Shown piece after piece: positions 8,818 to 16,263 of a DNA stretch of 64,000 nucleotides. The translations under genes were made by a program, and so were the position numbers. A model generated the notes under the pieces. It saw only the letters and a list, made by a program, of their open reading frames with translations. It was not told the DNA's origin and did not search any database. This stretch comes from Clostridium cuniculi (GTDB lineage: Bacteria > Bacillota > Clostridia > Clostridiales > Clostridiaceae): assembly GCF_004353185.1 (NCBI RefSeq), contig NZ_SMUS01000011.1:53991-117990 (forward strand), read 5' to 3'. How positions within the stretch are numbered: position 1 is the stretch's first letter; every line of letters starts with the position of its first letter.

Positions 8818-8857
8818 ATAAGTATAGTAATTAATAAATCAATTGGAGGAGTTAACA

Positions 8858-9070
8858 ATGACACAAAATCAAATTGAATTAAAGGTTCAAGAATTAACAA
8901 ACACACATTACAGCTATTCAGATCTAGAAGACTATCTAACAAATTCTGCTGATGATATAGGTTACAACGATAAAAATATCTATCTATCAAATGGATGGGA
9001 AGAGATAGCAATAAACTTTAAATATACATTAACTGATGAATATGACGTTATAATTCATTCAATAGCATAA
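8858..9070 (+). CDS. Small acidic protein, 70 aa
   Basis: Starts at ATG 8858 behind GGAGGAG. An in-frame ATG at 8843 lies upstream of that site and is discarded. The product is acidic, rich in Asn, Asp and Tyr, with no motif I recognise. It has its own strong promoter and is followed after 32 bases by an exported protein gene, so the two may share a transcript. Confidence 0.65.
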   Translation: MTQNQIELKVQELTNTHYSYSDLEDYLTNSADDIGYNDKNIYLSNGWEEIAINFKYTLTDEYDVIIHSIA

Positions 9071-9102
9071 TATAAATTAACAAATTAAAAGGAGATAGAA
9101 CA

Positions 9103-9510
9103 ATGAAAACAATAACTAAAATATTATTAACAATATCAATTATATTAGGAGCTTTAATAACTACAGCAGCATTAACAATTAACTCAATAGATAAAACTGA
9201 ATCAGGATTATTAATAAATTTCAATGATGGATCAGGTTACTACATAGAAAGATCTAACAAGGAAGAAATAAAACCAACTTTTGAAGTGACTAATATATTA
9301 TATGAATCAACTAATGATTTCTATTTAGAACCTAATGAAATAGGAATAGAATTTAGCAATGGATCTTGGGCAGTAATAAATGAACAAACCAATACATATA
9401 TATTCCAAGCTATAGAACTTGGAGATTATGACCAACAATTTAATGATTTAGAGGAACTAGAAAACTGCATTAAAACTTATTCATCAATCCAAAATACAGG
9501 AAGTTATTAG
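9103..9510 (+). CDS. Membrane-anchored or exported protein, 135 aa
   Basis: The first about 25 residues form a signal or anchor segment (KILLTISIILGALITTAALTI). The rest is an acidic, probably extracytoplasmic domain with two GSG/GSW-type beta turns. There is no lipobox Cys. AAAGGAG site upstream. Function unknown. Confidence 0.65.
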   Translation: MKTITKILLTISIILGALITTAALTINSIDKTESGLLINFNDGSGYYIERSNKEEIKPTFEVTNILYESTNDFYLEPNEIGIEFSNGSWAVINEQTNTYIFQAIELGDYDQQFNDLEELENCIKTYSSIQNTGSY

Positions 9511-9520
9511 TAATAAATTA

Positions 9521-9549
9521 TTGACTTATTCTGTAAAAGTAGTATAATA
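9521..9549 (+). promoter_or_regulatory. Promoter upstream of the 9588 gene
   Basis: TTGACT, 17-base spacer, TATAAT. A GAAATTAACAAAA element follows just downstream, in the mRNA leader. Confidence 0.7.
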
Positions 9550-9587
9550 GAATTATAGAAATTAACAAAATAAATGAGTAAATAATT

Positions 9588-9803
9588 ATGAATAAATATT
9601 TAATTAATACTAAATCAATAGAGGATCTAAAGCCAGAACACAAAATGATATTATCAATCAAAGGAGCGTTAAAAGAAATAGAATCTAATCCAGAACAAGA
9701 ACCATTCTTTGCAGCACTTATAGTTGCTACGATAGACAAATTAAAAGAAGAATACGGACTAACTAAAGATGAAATATTTAAGTATAAATTTAATTTCATA
9801 TAA
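9588..9803 (+). CDS. Small helical protein, 71 aa
   Basis: A 71-residue, mainly helical and acidic protein (EHKMILSIKGALKEI, then FFAALIVATIDKLKEEYGL). It has its own promoter, but the ribosome site is weak (AATGAGTAAATAATT). It precedes a 42-residue gene in the same transcript. No family recognised. Confidence 0.55.
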   Translation: MNKYLINTKSIEDLKPEHKMILSIKGALKEIESNPEQEPFFAALIVATIDKLKEEYGLTKDEIFKYKFNFI

Positions 9804-9818
9804 GGAGATGCAATAGCA

Positions 9819-9947
9819 ATGAAAGAATTAACGGTTTATGAGTGGTCAGAACTAGATCAAGAAGTTGAGAAAGAAATGCAAGAAATTAATAAAAGAATAG
9901 AAAATAATATAAAAGCATTTGTTAAAGCATTAAAAAGTAACAATTAG
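9819..9947 (+). CDS. Small coiled-coil protein, 42 aa
   Basis: Starts 15 bases after the previous stop behind AAGGAGATG. It is 42 residues of almost pure charged helix (EVEKEMQEINKRIENNIKAF). A terminator follows its stop at once. Function unknown. Confidence 0.55.
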   Translation: MKELTVYEWSELDQEVEKEMQEINKRIENNIKAFVKALKSNN

Positions 9948-9966
9948 GCCTAAAAGGTCTTTTTGT
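9944..9966 (+). terminator. Short terminator
   Basis: AGGCCT/AGGTCT 6-bp stem with a 3-base loop and a T-run, overlapping the stop of the 42-residue gene. Confidence 0.65.
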
Positions 9967-10020
9967 TGTTTGTATAAATCTAATTAAAGGAGGTGGTTGA
10001 GTTGAGGGTATAAGTCAGTC

Positions 10021-10058
10021 ACAACTAAAGTTGTTCCTTCCGTAAGCCTTACGGCTTA
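10021..10058 (+). promoter_or_regulatory. Leader with overlapping, mutually exclusive hairpins
   Basis: ACAACT/AGTTGT hairpin at 10021-10034. Then CCGTAAG/CTTACGG (10040-10054) and TAAGCC/GGCTTA (10043-10058) share bases and cannot form together. This sits 30 bases before the RepL-like gene, where a switchable leader could act. Confidence 0.5.
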
Positions 10059-10088
10059 TAACAAATAATAATATAAAGGAGTGTTTTA

Positions 10089-11012
10089 ATGAATAATAAT
10101 ATCAATGAACAAGTAGACAATTTAAAAGAAATAATAAGAAATCATAGCATTACTAGAGAGGGGGAATTTGTAGAACTTCATCCTGATGCACTTGAATTCA
10201 TCGCACAAGACTATATACACAAGGAAGCATTAAACAATGCTAAACAGGAAGAAATAAAAAAGGAGAAGGCTATATATTACAAGAATAAAAGTGAATTTAT
10301 AGAAAAGATAACTGGATTATATGGGAAATTTTATTTTAGTTTTTATACTAATTTGCCTGATATAGCTAAACAATATCTATTTAGATTTATATATTTATCT
10401 ACATACTTGAAATATAATGATGATAGATTAATGGTAAAAGAAGAAAAAGAAAGATATAGATTAATATATGAATATGAGTTGCAAGATTTATTAAAATTAT
10501 CTACAAGAGAATATCAATATACTAAAAAGGCATTGATAGAAAATAAATTAATAAAAATAGAAAATGATAAAACAATACATATAAATAATAGATTAAGTAT
10601 AAATGGAGATATAGGAGGTACAAAAAAGAATTACATAAGGATATTTAATAATGCTATTCAAAGTATATACATAAATTCAGTTGCAAAAGATCATAAAAAG
10701 CTATTTATACTTATAGAGTTGTTACCATACATAAATTATAATTTAAATGTTTTATGTTTTAATCCTGAAGAGATACAACCAGAATTGATTGATCCATTAA
10801 CATTAGATGATATAGCTAATATTTTAGATATGTATAAAAGTAATAAGTCTAAATTAAAAACTTTATTGTTAAATATATTTGTTGATGGTAAAAAGGCAAT
10901 GATGATAAATAAAGATTATAAGCAGGAGTTTTTTATAGTCAATCCATGTATATATTATAAGGGCAATAAAAGTGATGACATTGATTTTCTTGATAAGCTG
11001 TTTAGAGTGTAG
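10089..11012 (+). CDS. RepL-like winged-helix replication/regulatory protein
   Basis: 307 residues. The middle (FRFIYLSTYLKYNDDRLM, then LQDLLKLSTREYQYTKKALIENKLI) is a winged-helix pattern. The C-terminal region (PLTLDDIANILDMYKSNKSKLKTLLLNIF, then FFIVNPCIYYKGN) matches a family common on Bacillota phages and plasmids, with the NPxxxYKG ending reminiscent of RepL-type replication proteins. It would be a second replication or transcription factor beside Rep_3. AAAGGAG at 10076; start unambiguous. Family assignment is from memory of the pattern and moderately sure. Confidence 0.55.
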   Translation: MNNNINEQVDNLKEIIRNHSITREGEFVELHPDALEFIAQDYIHKEALNNAKQEEIKKEKAIYYKNKSEFIEKITGLYGKFYFSFYTNLPDIAKQYLFRFIYLSTYLKYNDDRLMVKEEKERYRLIYEYELQDLLKLSTREYQYTKKALIENKLIKIENDKTIHINNRLSINGDIGGTKKNYIRIFNNAIQSIYINSVAKDHKKLFILIELLPYINYNLNVLCFNPEEIQPELIDPLTLDDIANILDMYKSNKSKLKTLLLNIFVDGKKAMMINKDYKQEFFIVNPCIYYKGNKSDDIDFLDKLFRV

Positions 11013-11081
11013 GTAGTTAATACTAATATGTCTTTATGTTCTGAAATCCTTATTTTTAGGGGGTTTTATAATATAATAGAT

Positions 11082-11125
11082 GCACGATTTTACCTTTAAA
11101 GGTACTTAAAAACGCACGATTTTAC
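11082..11125. promoter_or_regulatory. Composite operator-like element
   Basis: Exact 12-bp direct repeats GCACGATTTTAC at 11082-11093 and 11114-11125, 32 bp apart. A perfect 14-bp palindrome TACCTTTAAAGGTA lies between them at 11091-11104. A TATAAT-like -10 lies just upstream near 11070. It sits in the leader of the GIY-YIG gene. Confidence 0.5.
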
Positions 11126-11157
11126 ATAAATTAATAAAGAAAAGGAGATATTAAAAC

Positions 11158-12069
11158 GTGATAGGAATATATAAGATTGAAAATATAATTAATAATAAGG
11201 TATATATAGGAAGTAGTAATAATATAGAAAGAAGATGGAAAGAACATATTAGATTATTAAACAATAACGAACATCATTCTATTAAATTACAAAGAGCGTG
11301 GAATAAATACGGGGAAAACGCTTTTGAGTTTAGCGTATTAGAAGAGTGTGACGCTGACAGACTTTTATATTTGGAACAATATTATATAGACAAATTTGGA
11401 TCTTATTTTGAAGGATATAATAGCAAAGAGAAAACAAGAGATATTTACACAATGAATGATTATGTTTTAGATAAAAATAATAATACTGTATGTGAATCTA
11501 TAGAAAAGGTATTAAAGTACATTGAATTGTATTTTACCGATAAAACTACAAGGACAAGAATAGAACAAAGAAAGTTAAAAGAATATGAAATGGTATATAT
11601 CATTGATATTTTAAACTTTATAGGTATTTATTTTAGTGATGCAGAATGTGTTAAATTTATGAATAACGATAAGTTAGATAGATATTATTTCATTGAATTT
11701 GATAGCAAGAAATTAGAAGAATTAATATTCTCGGTATACAGTAGAGAGGGTTATGTTCTTCAATTTACTTACTTATTTAAAGATAGAGCCATAATATTAA
11801 TTTCAGAATATCATATAGATAAGTTTGAGCCTTTAGGTATATTGAGAAGTGAAACAAGCAAAAGATTTATAGGTAAAACTTTTTATCAAAGAAATAACGA
11901 GGTAAAAGAATATGATGACTACTATTTTAAATTTATTGTATCTAAAAACATTGTTTGTTCAATAGAAGTATTTCAAAATAGATACGGTCATATTAATGGT
12001 TTTATGGAGAAGTTAGACGAATACTTCCAAATGAATAATTTAGAATACTCAACTATACTAAGAATATAA
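11158..12069 (+). CDS. GIY-YIG nuclease-domain protein
   Basis: 303 residues starting with GTG behind AAAGGAG. The N-terminal 95 residues are a GIY-YIG domain: GIYKIENIINNKVYIGSS, a downstream Arg (ERRWKEH), a conserved Asn/Glu pattern (RAWNKYGENAFEF) and LEQYYIDKF. The C-terminal about 200 residues are not a recognised DNA-binding module, which is unusual because homing versions normally carry NUMOD or HTH repeats. It could be a free-standing homing nuclease or a nuclease effector. It has its own leader and terminator. Confidence 0.8.
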   Translation: MIGIYKIENIINNKVYIGSSNNIERRWKEHIRLLNNNEHHSIKLQRAWNKYGENAFEFSVLEECDADRLLYLEQYYIDKFGSYFEGYNSKEKTRDIYTMNDYVLDKNNNTVCESIEKVLKYIELYFTDKTTRTRIEQRKLKEYEMVYIIDILNFIGIYFSDAECVKFMNNDKLDRYYFIEFDSKKLEELIFSVYSREGYVLQFTYLFKDRAIILISEYHIDKFEPLGILRSETSKRFIGKTFYQRNNEVKEYDDYYFKFIVSKNIVCSIEVFQNRYGHINGFMEKLDEYFQMNNLEYSTILRI

Positions 12070-12080
12070 CATAACGGACT

Positions 12081-12115
12081 AAGCTAGTATGATTTATTTT
12101 GTATTAGCTTTTCTT
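12081..12115 (+). terminator. Terminator after the GIY-YIG gene
   Basis: AAGCTAGTA/TATTAGCTT imperfect stem followed by TTTTC. Confidence 0.65.
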
Positions 12116-12161
12116 ATTACAATAAAAAGTACATTTTATTTATACAAATTAATAAATATGA

Positions 12162-12190
12162 TTGACAAAAAGTAAATAGCTTAGTATACT
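12162..12190 (+). promoter_or_regulatory. Promoter upstream of the 12234 gene
   Basis: TTGACA, 17-base spacer, TATACT, preceded by ACAAATTAATAAATA. Confidence 0.75.
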
Positions 12191-12233
12191 TAAATCAAGT
12201 TAAGAAATAAATACATAAAGGTGGTTTTAAATT

Positions 12234-12482
12234 ATGAAATATAAAGTTGATTATACGAGTGGAACTACAGGTTATGGTTGGGAGGAAGAATGTAGAACTA
12301 TAAACGAAGTGCTTGAGATTTTAGATGAATTTAAACATAACTATAGTGCTAAATTATCAGTTTGGGATAGAGAATTAAATGATTTTATATATTATAAAAG
12401 ACCATTAACTGATAAACCTGAAACAGATTTAATATATAATATGAATAGAGATTTAAGAACTAAAAATAGATTGAGAAAGTAA
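12234..12482 (+). CDS. Small protein, 82 aa
   Basis: 82 residues with a beta-rich start (YKVDYTSGTTGYGWEEE), an acidic helix and a basic tail. GGTGG site and its own promoter. It resembles small accessory proteins of clostridial phages only in style; no family recognised. Confidence 0.6.
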   Translation: MKYKVDYTSGTTGYGWEEECRTINEVLEILDEFKHNYSAKLSVWDRELNDFIYYKRPLTDKPETDLIYNMNRDLRTKNRLRK

Positions 12483-12592
12483 AAGGACTTTAACAACTTA
12501 TTTTTATAAATATAAATTAAAAAAATATAGCAATAATTTATGATTATCTAGCATATAATAAAGTATAAAGATAATTTAAGGAGATCTAAAAC

Positions 12593-12781
12593 ATGATTAA
12601 AGAAATATCAAACTTATTAACTAAAAGATTAGCCGAGGAGAATATCAAGCTAGGCAAGAAGAGAATTAAAGAAGTTAGCGAATTAATAAAGATAAGTTTA
12701 ACACTTGAAGATAGTACAATGTATGGAAGAACTATAGAGGAAGGCGTTGAAGATTATATAAATTTTAGAAAAAGAAATTAA
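12593..12781 (+). CDS. Small helical protein, 62 aa
   Basis: 62 residues, helical and alternately charged, behind AAGGAG. A likely -10 (CATATAATA) lies about 50 bases upstream. A strong terminator follows. No family recognised. Confidence 0.6.
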   Translation: MIKEISNLLTKRLAEENIKLGKKRIKEVSELIKISLTLEDSTMYGRTIEEGVEDYINFRKRN

Positions 12782-12785
12782 AGTA

Positions 12786-12813
12786 AAAAGGGGTTTAACG
12801 ACTCCTTTTATTT
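12786..12813 (+). terminator. Terminator
   Basis: AAAAGGGGT/ACTCCTTTT 9-bp stem with one wobble, 6-base loop, T-rich tail. Confidence 0.8.
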
Positions 12814-12814
12814 A

Positions 12815-12823
12815 TGTTATAAT
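12815..12823 (+). promoter_or_regulatory. Extended -10 promoter element
   Basis: TGTTATAAT, an extended -10, about 20 bases upstream of the 12844 gene and directly after the terminator. No good -35 seen. Confidence 0.5.
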
Positions 12824-12843
12824 ATTACTAGGAGGTGTTTAAA

Positions 12844-13107
12844 ATGGAGATAGTAAAGAATAATGGTAAAATAGTAATAGAAGAATATAGAGAGGCTAAC
12901 GGCTTCATAACAAGCATAAAAACAATAAATAGTTATAACATTACCGTACTGGATCTTGAAGGTGTGGAGAAGTTAAGAGGACGTTTAAAAGTGCAGCAAT
13001 TAAAGAATAGAAAGAATTATAAATTTAGTCATAATAGCAATAACAAGGCATTAATTGAATATGTATTGAATGAATTAAAGAAACATAAATATATAGATAT
13101 AAAATAA
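12844..13107 (+). CDS. Small basic protein, 87 aa
   Basis: 87 residues. Start at ATG 12844 behind AGGAGGTG; an in-frame GTG at 12835 is inside that site. The product is basic at its C-terminus (RLKVQQLKNRKNYKFSHNSNNK). No family recognised. Confidence 0.6.
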   Translation: MEIVKNNGKIVIEEYREANGFITSIKTINSYNITVLDLEGVEKLRGRLKVQQLKNRKNYKFSHNSNNKALIEYVLNELKKHKYIDIK

Positions 13108-13251
13108 GGATTTTAAGCTGTTTTCGGACTGAATTTAAAGCGTTTAATATTTAGAGGATAAATTATACTATTGAAAATAAAAGCTAAAATTAGGCTATTT
13201 TAATGAGGAATATAAGCTATAAAATATTTTAATATAAATTAATAAAATATG

Positions 13252-13280
13252 TTGACAAATATATTTTAATACCTTATAAT
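13252..13280 (+). promoter_or_regulatory. Strong promoter with upstream ATATAAATTAATAAAAT
   Basis: TTGACA, 17-base spacer, TATAAT. The dispersed motif is at 13232-13247. The transcript has a leader of about 85 bases to the 13371 gene, including an AAACAA/TTTGTT hairpin near 13302-13320. Confidence 0.85.
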
Positions 13281-13370
13281 AATAAATGTAGACAGGAAGT
13301 AAACAAATTATGAGTTTGTTGGTATCTCATTAAAAACTAACATATAAATTAATAAAAGTGAGGTGCAATA

Positions 13371-13580
13371 ATGAGTTATTTAGTATTAGCTTTAAAAGTA
13401 TTAATAAAAATGTCGGCTATATGGGGAACATGTGCAGCAGCTTTCTTCTTAATACTTGCAGGAATAACAATTACTACAGGATCAAAAACATGGTTAAAAG
13501 ATTTATTACTAGATAGAGAAATACATAAAAAGAAAGATAATATAGAAATGATTAATATTGAAGTCAAAGAAGTGGCTTAG
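13371..13580 (+). CDS. Small single-pass membrane protein, 69 aa
   Basis: 69 residues with one or two hydrophobic stretches (LVLALKVLIKMSAIW, TCAAAFFLILAGITIT) and a charged cytosolic tail. It has its own strong promoter and structured leader. Size and topology would fit a holin-like or signalling membrane peptide, but nothing proves either. Confidence 0.6.
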   Translation: MSYLVLALKVLIKMSAIWGTCAAAFFLILAGITITTGSKTWLKDLLLDREIHKKKDNIEMINIEVKEVA

Positions 13581-13684
13581 AAAGTAAATAGAATATTAGT
13601 TTTATGAGATTAACTGACATATTGACAGATAGTAAACGGCTGAGTTACTGCACATATAAAAATTAACAAATAGAGGTGTTTAAT

Positions 13685-13888
13685 GTGAAATTAGATAAAT
13701 CAATCCTAAATCTTACTTTAACAGAGTTTAACCAGGCAATTATAAAGAATTTAGGTAATGAAGTTTGGAAGAAGATTAATAACGATCTAGATACAAGTTG
13801 TGTGTTATTTCAAGGTGGTAGAGAGATATATAAAATGATGGTATACAACTATTTAGTTGATAATGGCTATATAGAAAATAATGTTTAA
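13685..13888 (+). CDS. Small protein, 67 aa
   Basis: GTG start behind GAGGTG. The product MKLDKSILNLTL onward is helical, with a compact fold suggested (FNQAIIKNLGNEVWKKINND). No family recognised. The preceding leader carries the AAATTAACAAA motif. Confidence 0.55.
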   Translation: MKLDKSILNLTLTEFNQAIIKNLGNEVWKKINNDLDTSCVLFQGGREIYKMMVYNYLVDNGYIENNV

Positions 13889-13938
13889 ATTTCTATATAA
13901 TAGTGTATAATTTAGATATATTGAAAGTAGGTGAAAAA

Positions 13939-14043
13939 ATGAATATAGATAAAAAGAAATTAGAAAAATTCTTAGAATATCTACAAGATAAAGTTGAGGA
14001 TTGTTATAAAAAAGAAACCGCAGCAGCAATAAAAGATTTTTAA
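13939..14043 (+). CDS. Very small helical protein, 34 aa
   Basis: 34 residues of charged helix, with GTAGGTG as ribosome site and a TATAAT-like -10 near 13905. A GCCGA/TCGGC hairpin follows at about 14061-14075. Coding status is plausible but rests only on signals and composition. Confidence 0.4.
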   Translation: MNIDKKKLEKFLEYLQDKVEDCYKKETAAAIKDF

Positions 14044-14137
14044 ACAATAATAAATAAGCTTGCCGAGACTATCGGCTTCTTATATGAGTATATAAAAATT
14101 ATATATTGATATGAGAATTAATAAGAGGTGAGAAAAA

Positions 14138-14374
14138 TTGAAGCAAATAAGTAAATTAACAAAATACAGCGTAATATGTAATACACTCGATGTATTAGTT
14201 AGAAATAATATAGATAATAGATTTAATGATATACAAGAAAAATTCAATAGAAGAGAATATGAGACTATTCAAGAGCTTTTGAGTGTTATAAGTGAATTAA
14301 TAAGTTCTACGCAGGATTATGACACTAAACAGATATTAAAGGTATATAAGAGAAAAATACAGCTAATAATATAA
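14138..14374 (+). CDS. Small helical protein, 78 aa
   Basis: TTG start behind AGAGGTGAG; 78 residues, helical (NIDNRFNDIQEKFNRREYE). 19 bases separate it from the next gene, so they are co-transcribed. No family recognised. Confidence 0.55.
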   Translation: MKQISKLTKYSVICNTLDVLVRNNIDNRFNDIQEKFNRREYETIQELLSVISELISSTQDYDTKQILKVYKRKIQLII

Positions 14375-14393
14375 TCAAAGGAAGTGGATTTTC

Positions 14394-14639
14394 ATGAAAA
14401 GATACATAATAAACAGTATAAATGTATATGAAGCAGATCCAGTAAAAGAAATGAGATTTATAAAAAGATTAGTTAAATTTGATTATATAATAACTTACGA
14501 TAAGCAAATAATAGAACAAGAAGAAAAAATATTGCTTATGCCTAATAGATTAACATTGTTAGAAACTTATGATATTATTAAAAGAATATACCATATTAGC
14601 TATGTTGTAAAAAATTTCAAAGAAATAGGGTTAATATAA
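14394..14639 (+). CDS. Small protein, 81 aa
   Basis: 81 residues, mixed alpha/beta (FDYIITYDKQIIEQEEKILLMPNR), behind AAAGGAAGTGG. Last gene before the MazF-module promoter. No family recognised. Confidence 0.55.
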   Translation: MKRYIINSINVYEADPVKEMRFIKRLVKFDYIITYDKQIIEQEEKILLMPNRLTLLETYDIIKRIYHISYVVKNFKEIGLI

Positions 14640-14670
14640 AAAATAATTCAATAAAAATTAACGAAATTAG

Positions 14671-14700
14671 TTGACAAAGATAAGAAGAATATGGTAATAT
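14671..14700 (+). promoter_or_regulatory. Promoter of the MazF/TPR/peptide module
   Basis: TTGACA, 18-base spacer, extended -10 TGGTAATAT, with AAAATTAACGAAAT upstream. The same TGGTAATAT -10 is reused at 17221, 24922 and 55335. Confidence 0.75.
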
Positions 14701-14739
14701 ATAGGTATAGTGATTGAGAGAAAAAAAGGAGAAATTAAA

Positions 14740-15330
14740 ATGAATAATGAATTTATGATAAAAAGAGGAATGATATTTTACGCTGATCTAGGAATTAGCG
14801 AAGATAGTGTGCAAGCTGGACTTAGGCCAGTAATCATAGCAGGTAATAACTTACAAGGTAAATACGGGCCAATTATAACAGTAATTCCGATAACTTCAAA
14901 GGTATCAAAGAAGCGTTTAATGACTCAAACATTATTAATTAATGAAATTGGTTTAAATAGAGAGAGTATGGCAATGGCAGAACAAATTACAACAATATCA
15001 AAGGATAAATTAGTTAGTTACATAGGCAGATTAAGAAAAGAGACAATGGAGGAAATTGATAAAACAATAGATGCAGCGTTAGCATTAACAGATATAAGAG
15101 AAAAAGAAATAGAAAAACAAGTTGAAGAAGTTAAGAGATGGGAAAACAATATAAATGATCTAAAAGATATAGTTCCAAAGACAGCTTTAGAACAAATAAA
15201 ACTAAGATATAAAATAGAGTTAAATAAATTAGATAATATATGTAATTCAAATAGAAAAAATATAAATAATTATTATATAGCAAATATAAATATATTTTCA
15301 AATGATATGGGTATGGTTGCAGTTAGATAA
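14740..15330 (+). CDS. MazF/PemK-like endoribonuclease-fold protein with C-terminal helical extension
   Basis: 196 residues. The first about 110 are a PemK/MazF fold: KRGMIFYADLG start, LRPVIIAGNN, PITSKVSKKRLMTQ, SMAMAEQITTISKDKLVSYIGRL and LALTDI. MazF enzymes cleave mRNA and are normally about 110-120 residues paired with an antitoxin gene. Here no antitoxin gene is adjacent. Instead about 85 extra residues follow, strongly helical (EIEKQVEEVKRWENNINDL). ATG 14740 is chosen because AAAGGAG precedes it. The TPR-like gene follows after 27 bases. The extension might act as an intramolecular inhibitor or as a partner-binding arm; that is inference. Confidence 0.75.
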   Translation: MNNEFMIKRGMIFYADLGISEDSVQAGLRPVIIAGNNLQGKYGPIITVIPITSKVSKKRLMTQTLLINEIGLNRESMAMAEQITTISKDKLVSYIGRLRKETMEEIDKTIDAALALTDIREKEIEKQVEEVKRWENNINDLKDIVPKTALEQIKLRYKIELNKLDNICNSNRKNINNYYIANINIFSNDMGMVAVR

Positions 15331-15357
15331 GATAGGATTTATGGGGGCTGATGTAAA

Positions 15358-15966
15358 ATGAATATACAAAGAGTTGTAAAAGAAGAAATATTCCCTATGT
15401 TAGGCGAAGGGAAAATAGATGAGGCAGAAAAGAAACTAAGAAGATTAATGTTAATTTTGACGGATAAGAATTGTACAGAGGATCATAGAATAGTTTTATG
15501 TAATATAGGAAGAATAAGGTATTTATCGGGTGATATTGAAAACGCAAAATATTATATGGGTAGATTCAAAGAAATTTTAGAAAAAGATGATAAATATATT
15601 GAAGAGTATAGAGATAGATATATAGATTATATGAATTTATATGCAGAAGTGTACAAAGATGATTTAAGTACTGCCGAACAAATAGAAATTAACAATATAA
15701 ATTTAGAAAATGCAATAATTAATAATGATACAGTTAGAATTTATACAGCTAAAGCAAATATATCATTTCTAACGAAAGATATAGAAGAAATAGAAAATGT
15801 CCTTATGGACATACATAATTATGAGAAATCTAAACTAATAGATGAAAATAAGTTAATTAGCGCAGAGATTTTAAAAAATCTTTGCAATTTAAAAATAGAA
15901 ATATACAAAGAAATAAAAAGGAATTTTCCTGATTATTCACAAGAAGATTATAACTGTGCTTACTAG
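15358..15966 (+). CDS. TPR-like helical-repeat protein, candidate peptide receptor
   Basis: 202 residues made of helix pairs. Residues about 45-70 (NIGRIRYLSGDIENAKYYMGRFKEI) match the TPR consensus, with other pairs at about 16-33, 85-118 and 122-145. There is no HTH at the N-terminus, so it would be Rap-like rather than AimR/PlcR-like, and it is shorter than Rap (about 380). It lies between a MazF-like gene and a 55-residue exported peptide gene, the arrangement of RRNPP receptor-propeptide pairs. Function as peptide receptor is inference from order and repeat type. Confidence 0.6.
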   Translation: MNIQRVVKEEIFPMLGEGKIDEAEKKLRRLMLILTDKNCTEDHRIVLCNIGRIRYLSGDIENAKYYMGRFKEILEKDDKYIEEYRDRYIDYMNLYAEVYKDDLSTAEQIEINNINLENAIINNDTVRIYTAKANISFLTKDIEEIENVLMDIHNYEKSKLIDENKLISAEILKNLCNLKIEIYKEIKRNFPDYSQEDYNCAY

Positions 15967-16020
15967 ACAATTTCCTCTTTAGGGGGGGTTGAATATATAT
16001 AATTTTTTGGAGGTACATTT

Positions 16021-16188
16021 ATGAAAAAGACTATGAGAAAAGGAATCATTCTAGGAGCAGCTATAGTTATAGCAATAGGCATAATGGGAGGTGTAACAAT
16101 GATGAAACCTAGAATCTTGAATCCCTGGTCAATGAACACAAATGATAAAGATGGGATTGAATTAGCAATCTTGAATCCTTGGAATTAA
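16021..16188 (+). CDS. Exported small peptide with duplicated ILNPW motif, candidate signalling propeptide
   Basis: 55 residues behind a clear GGAGGT site. A basic start (MKKTMRKG) and a hydrophobic segment (residues about 9-25) look like a signal or anchor sequence. The short C-terminal part holds two near-identical copies, PRILNPWS and LAILNPWN; the second is the very C-terminus. Phr and AimP propeptides have this layout, with the active peptide at or near the C-terminus. The DNA copies are at 16114-16128 and 16168-16182 with one mismatch. A hairpin follows before the antirepressor gene. Nothing here proves secretion or signalling. Confidence 0.6.
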   Translation: MKKTMRKGIILGAAIVIAIGIMGGVTMMKPRILNPWSMNTNDKDGIELAILNPWN

Positions 16189-16195
16189 TTAGAAG

Positions 16196-16221
16196 AGTGG
16201 ACATCTTAACTGGTGTCCACT
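16196..16221 (+). terminator. Hairpin between the peptide gene and the antirepressor gene
   Basis: AGTGGACA/TGTCCACT perfect 8-bp stem with a 10-base loop, followed by TTAAAACT rather than a T-run. It could be a weak terminator, attenuator or mRNA processing/stability site separating peptide from antirepressor expression. Confidence 0.6.
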
Positions 16222-16263
16222 TAAAACTATACAGATTAATATAATAAAGGAGAATTAGAAAGT

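Noticed and set aside
8718..9011. 97-codon minus-strand ORF across the 8789 promoter
   Set aside because: Covers a clear plus-strand promoter and gene; low-complexity Leu/Ile/Tyr composition and no ribosome site.
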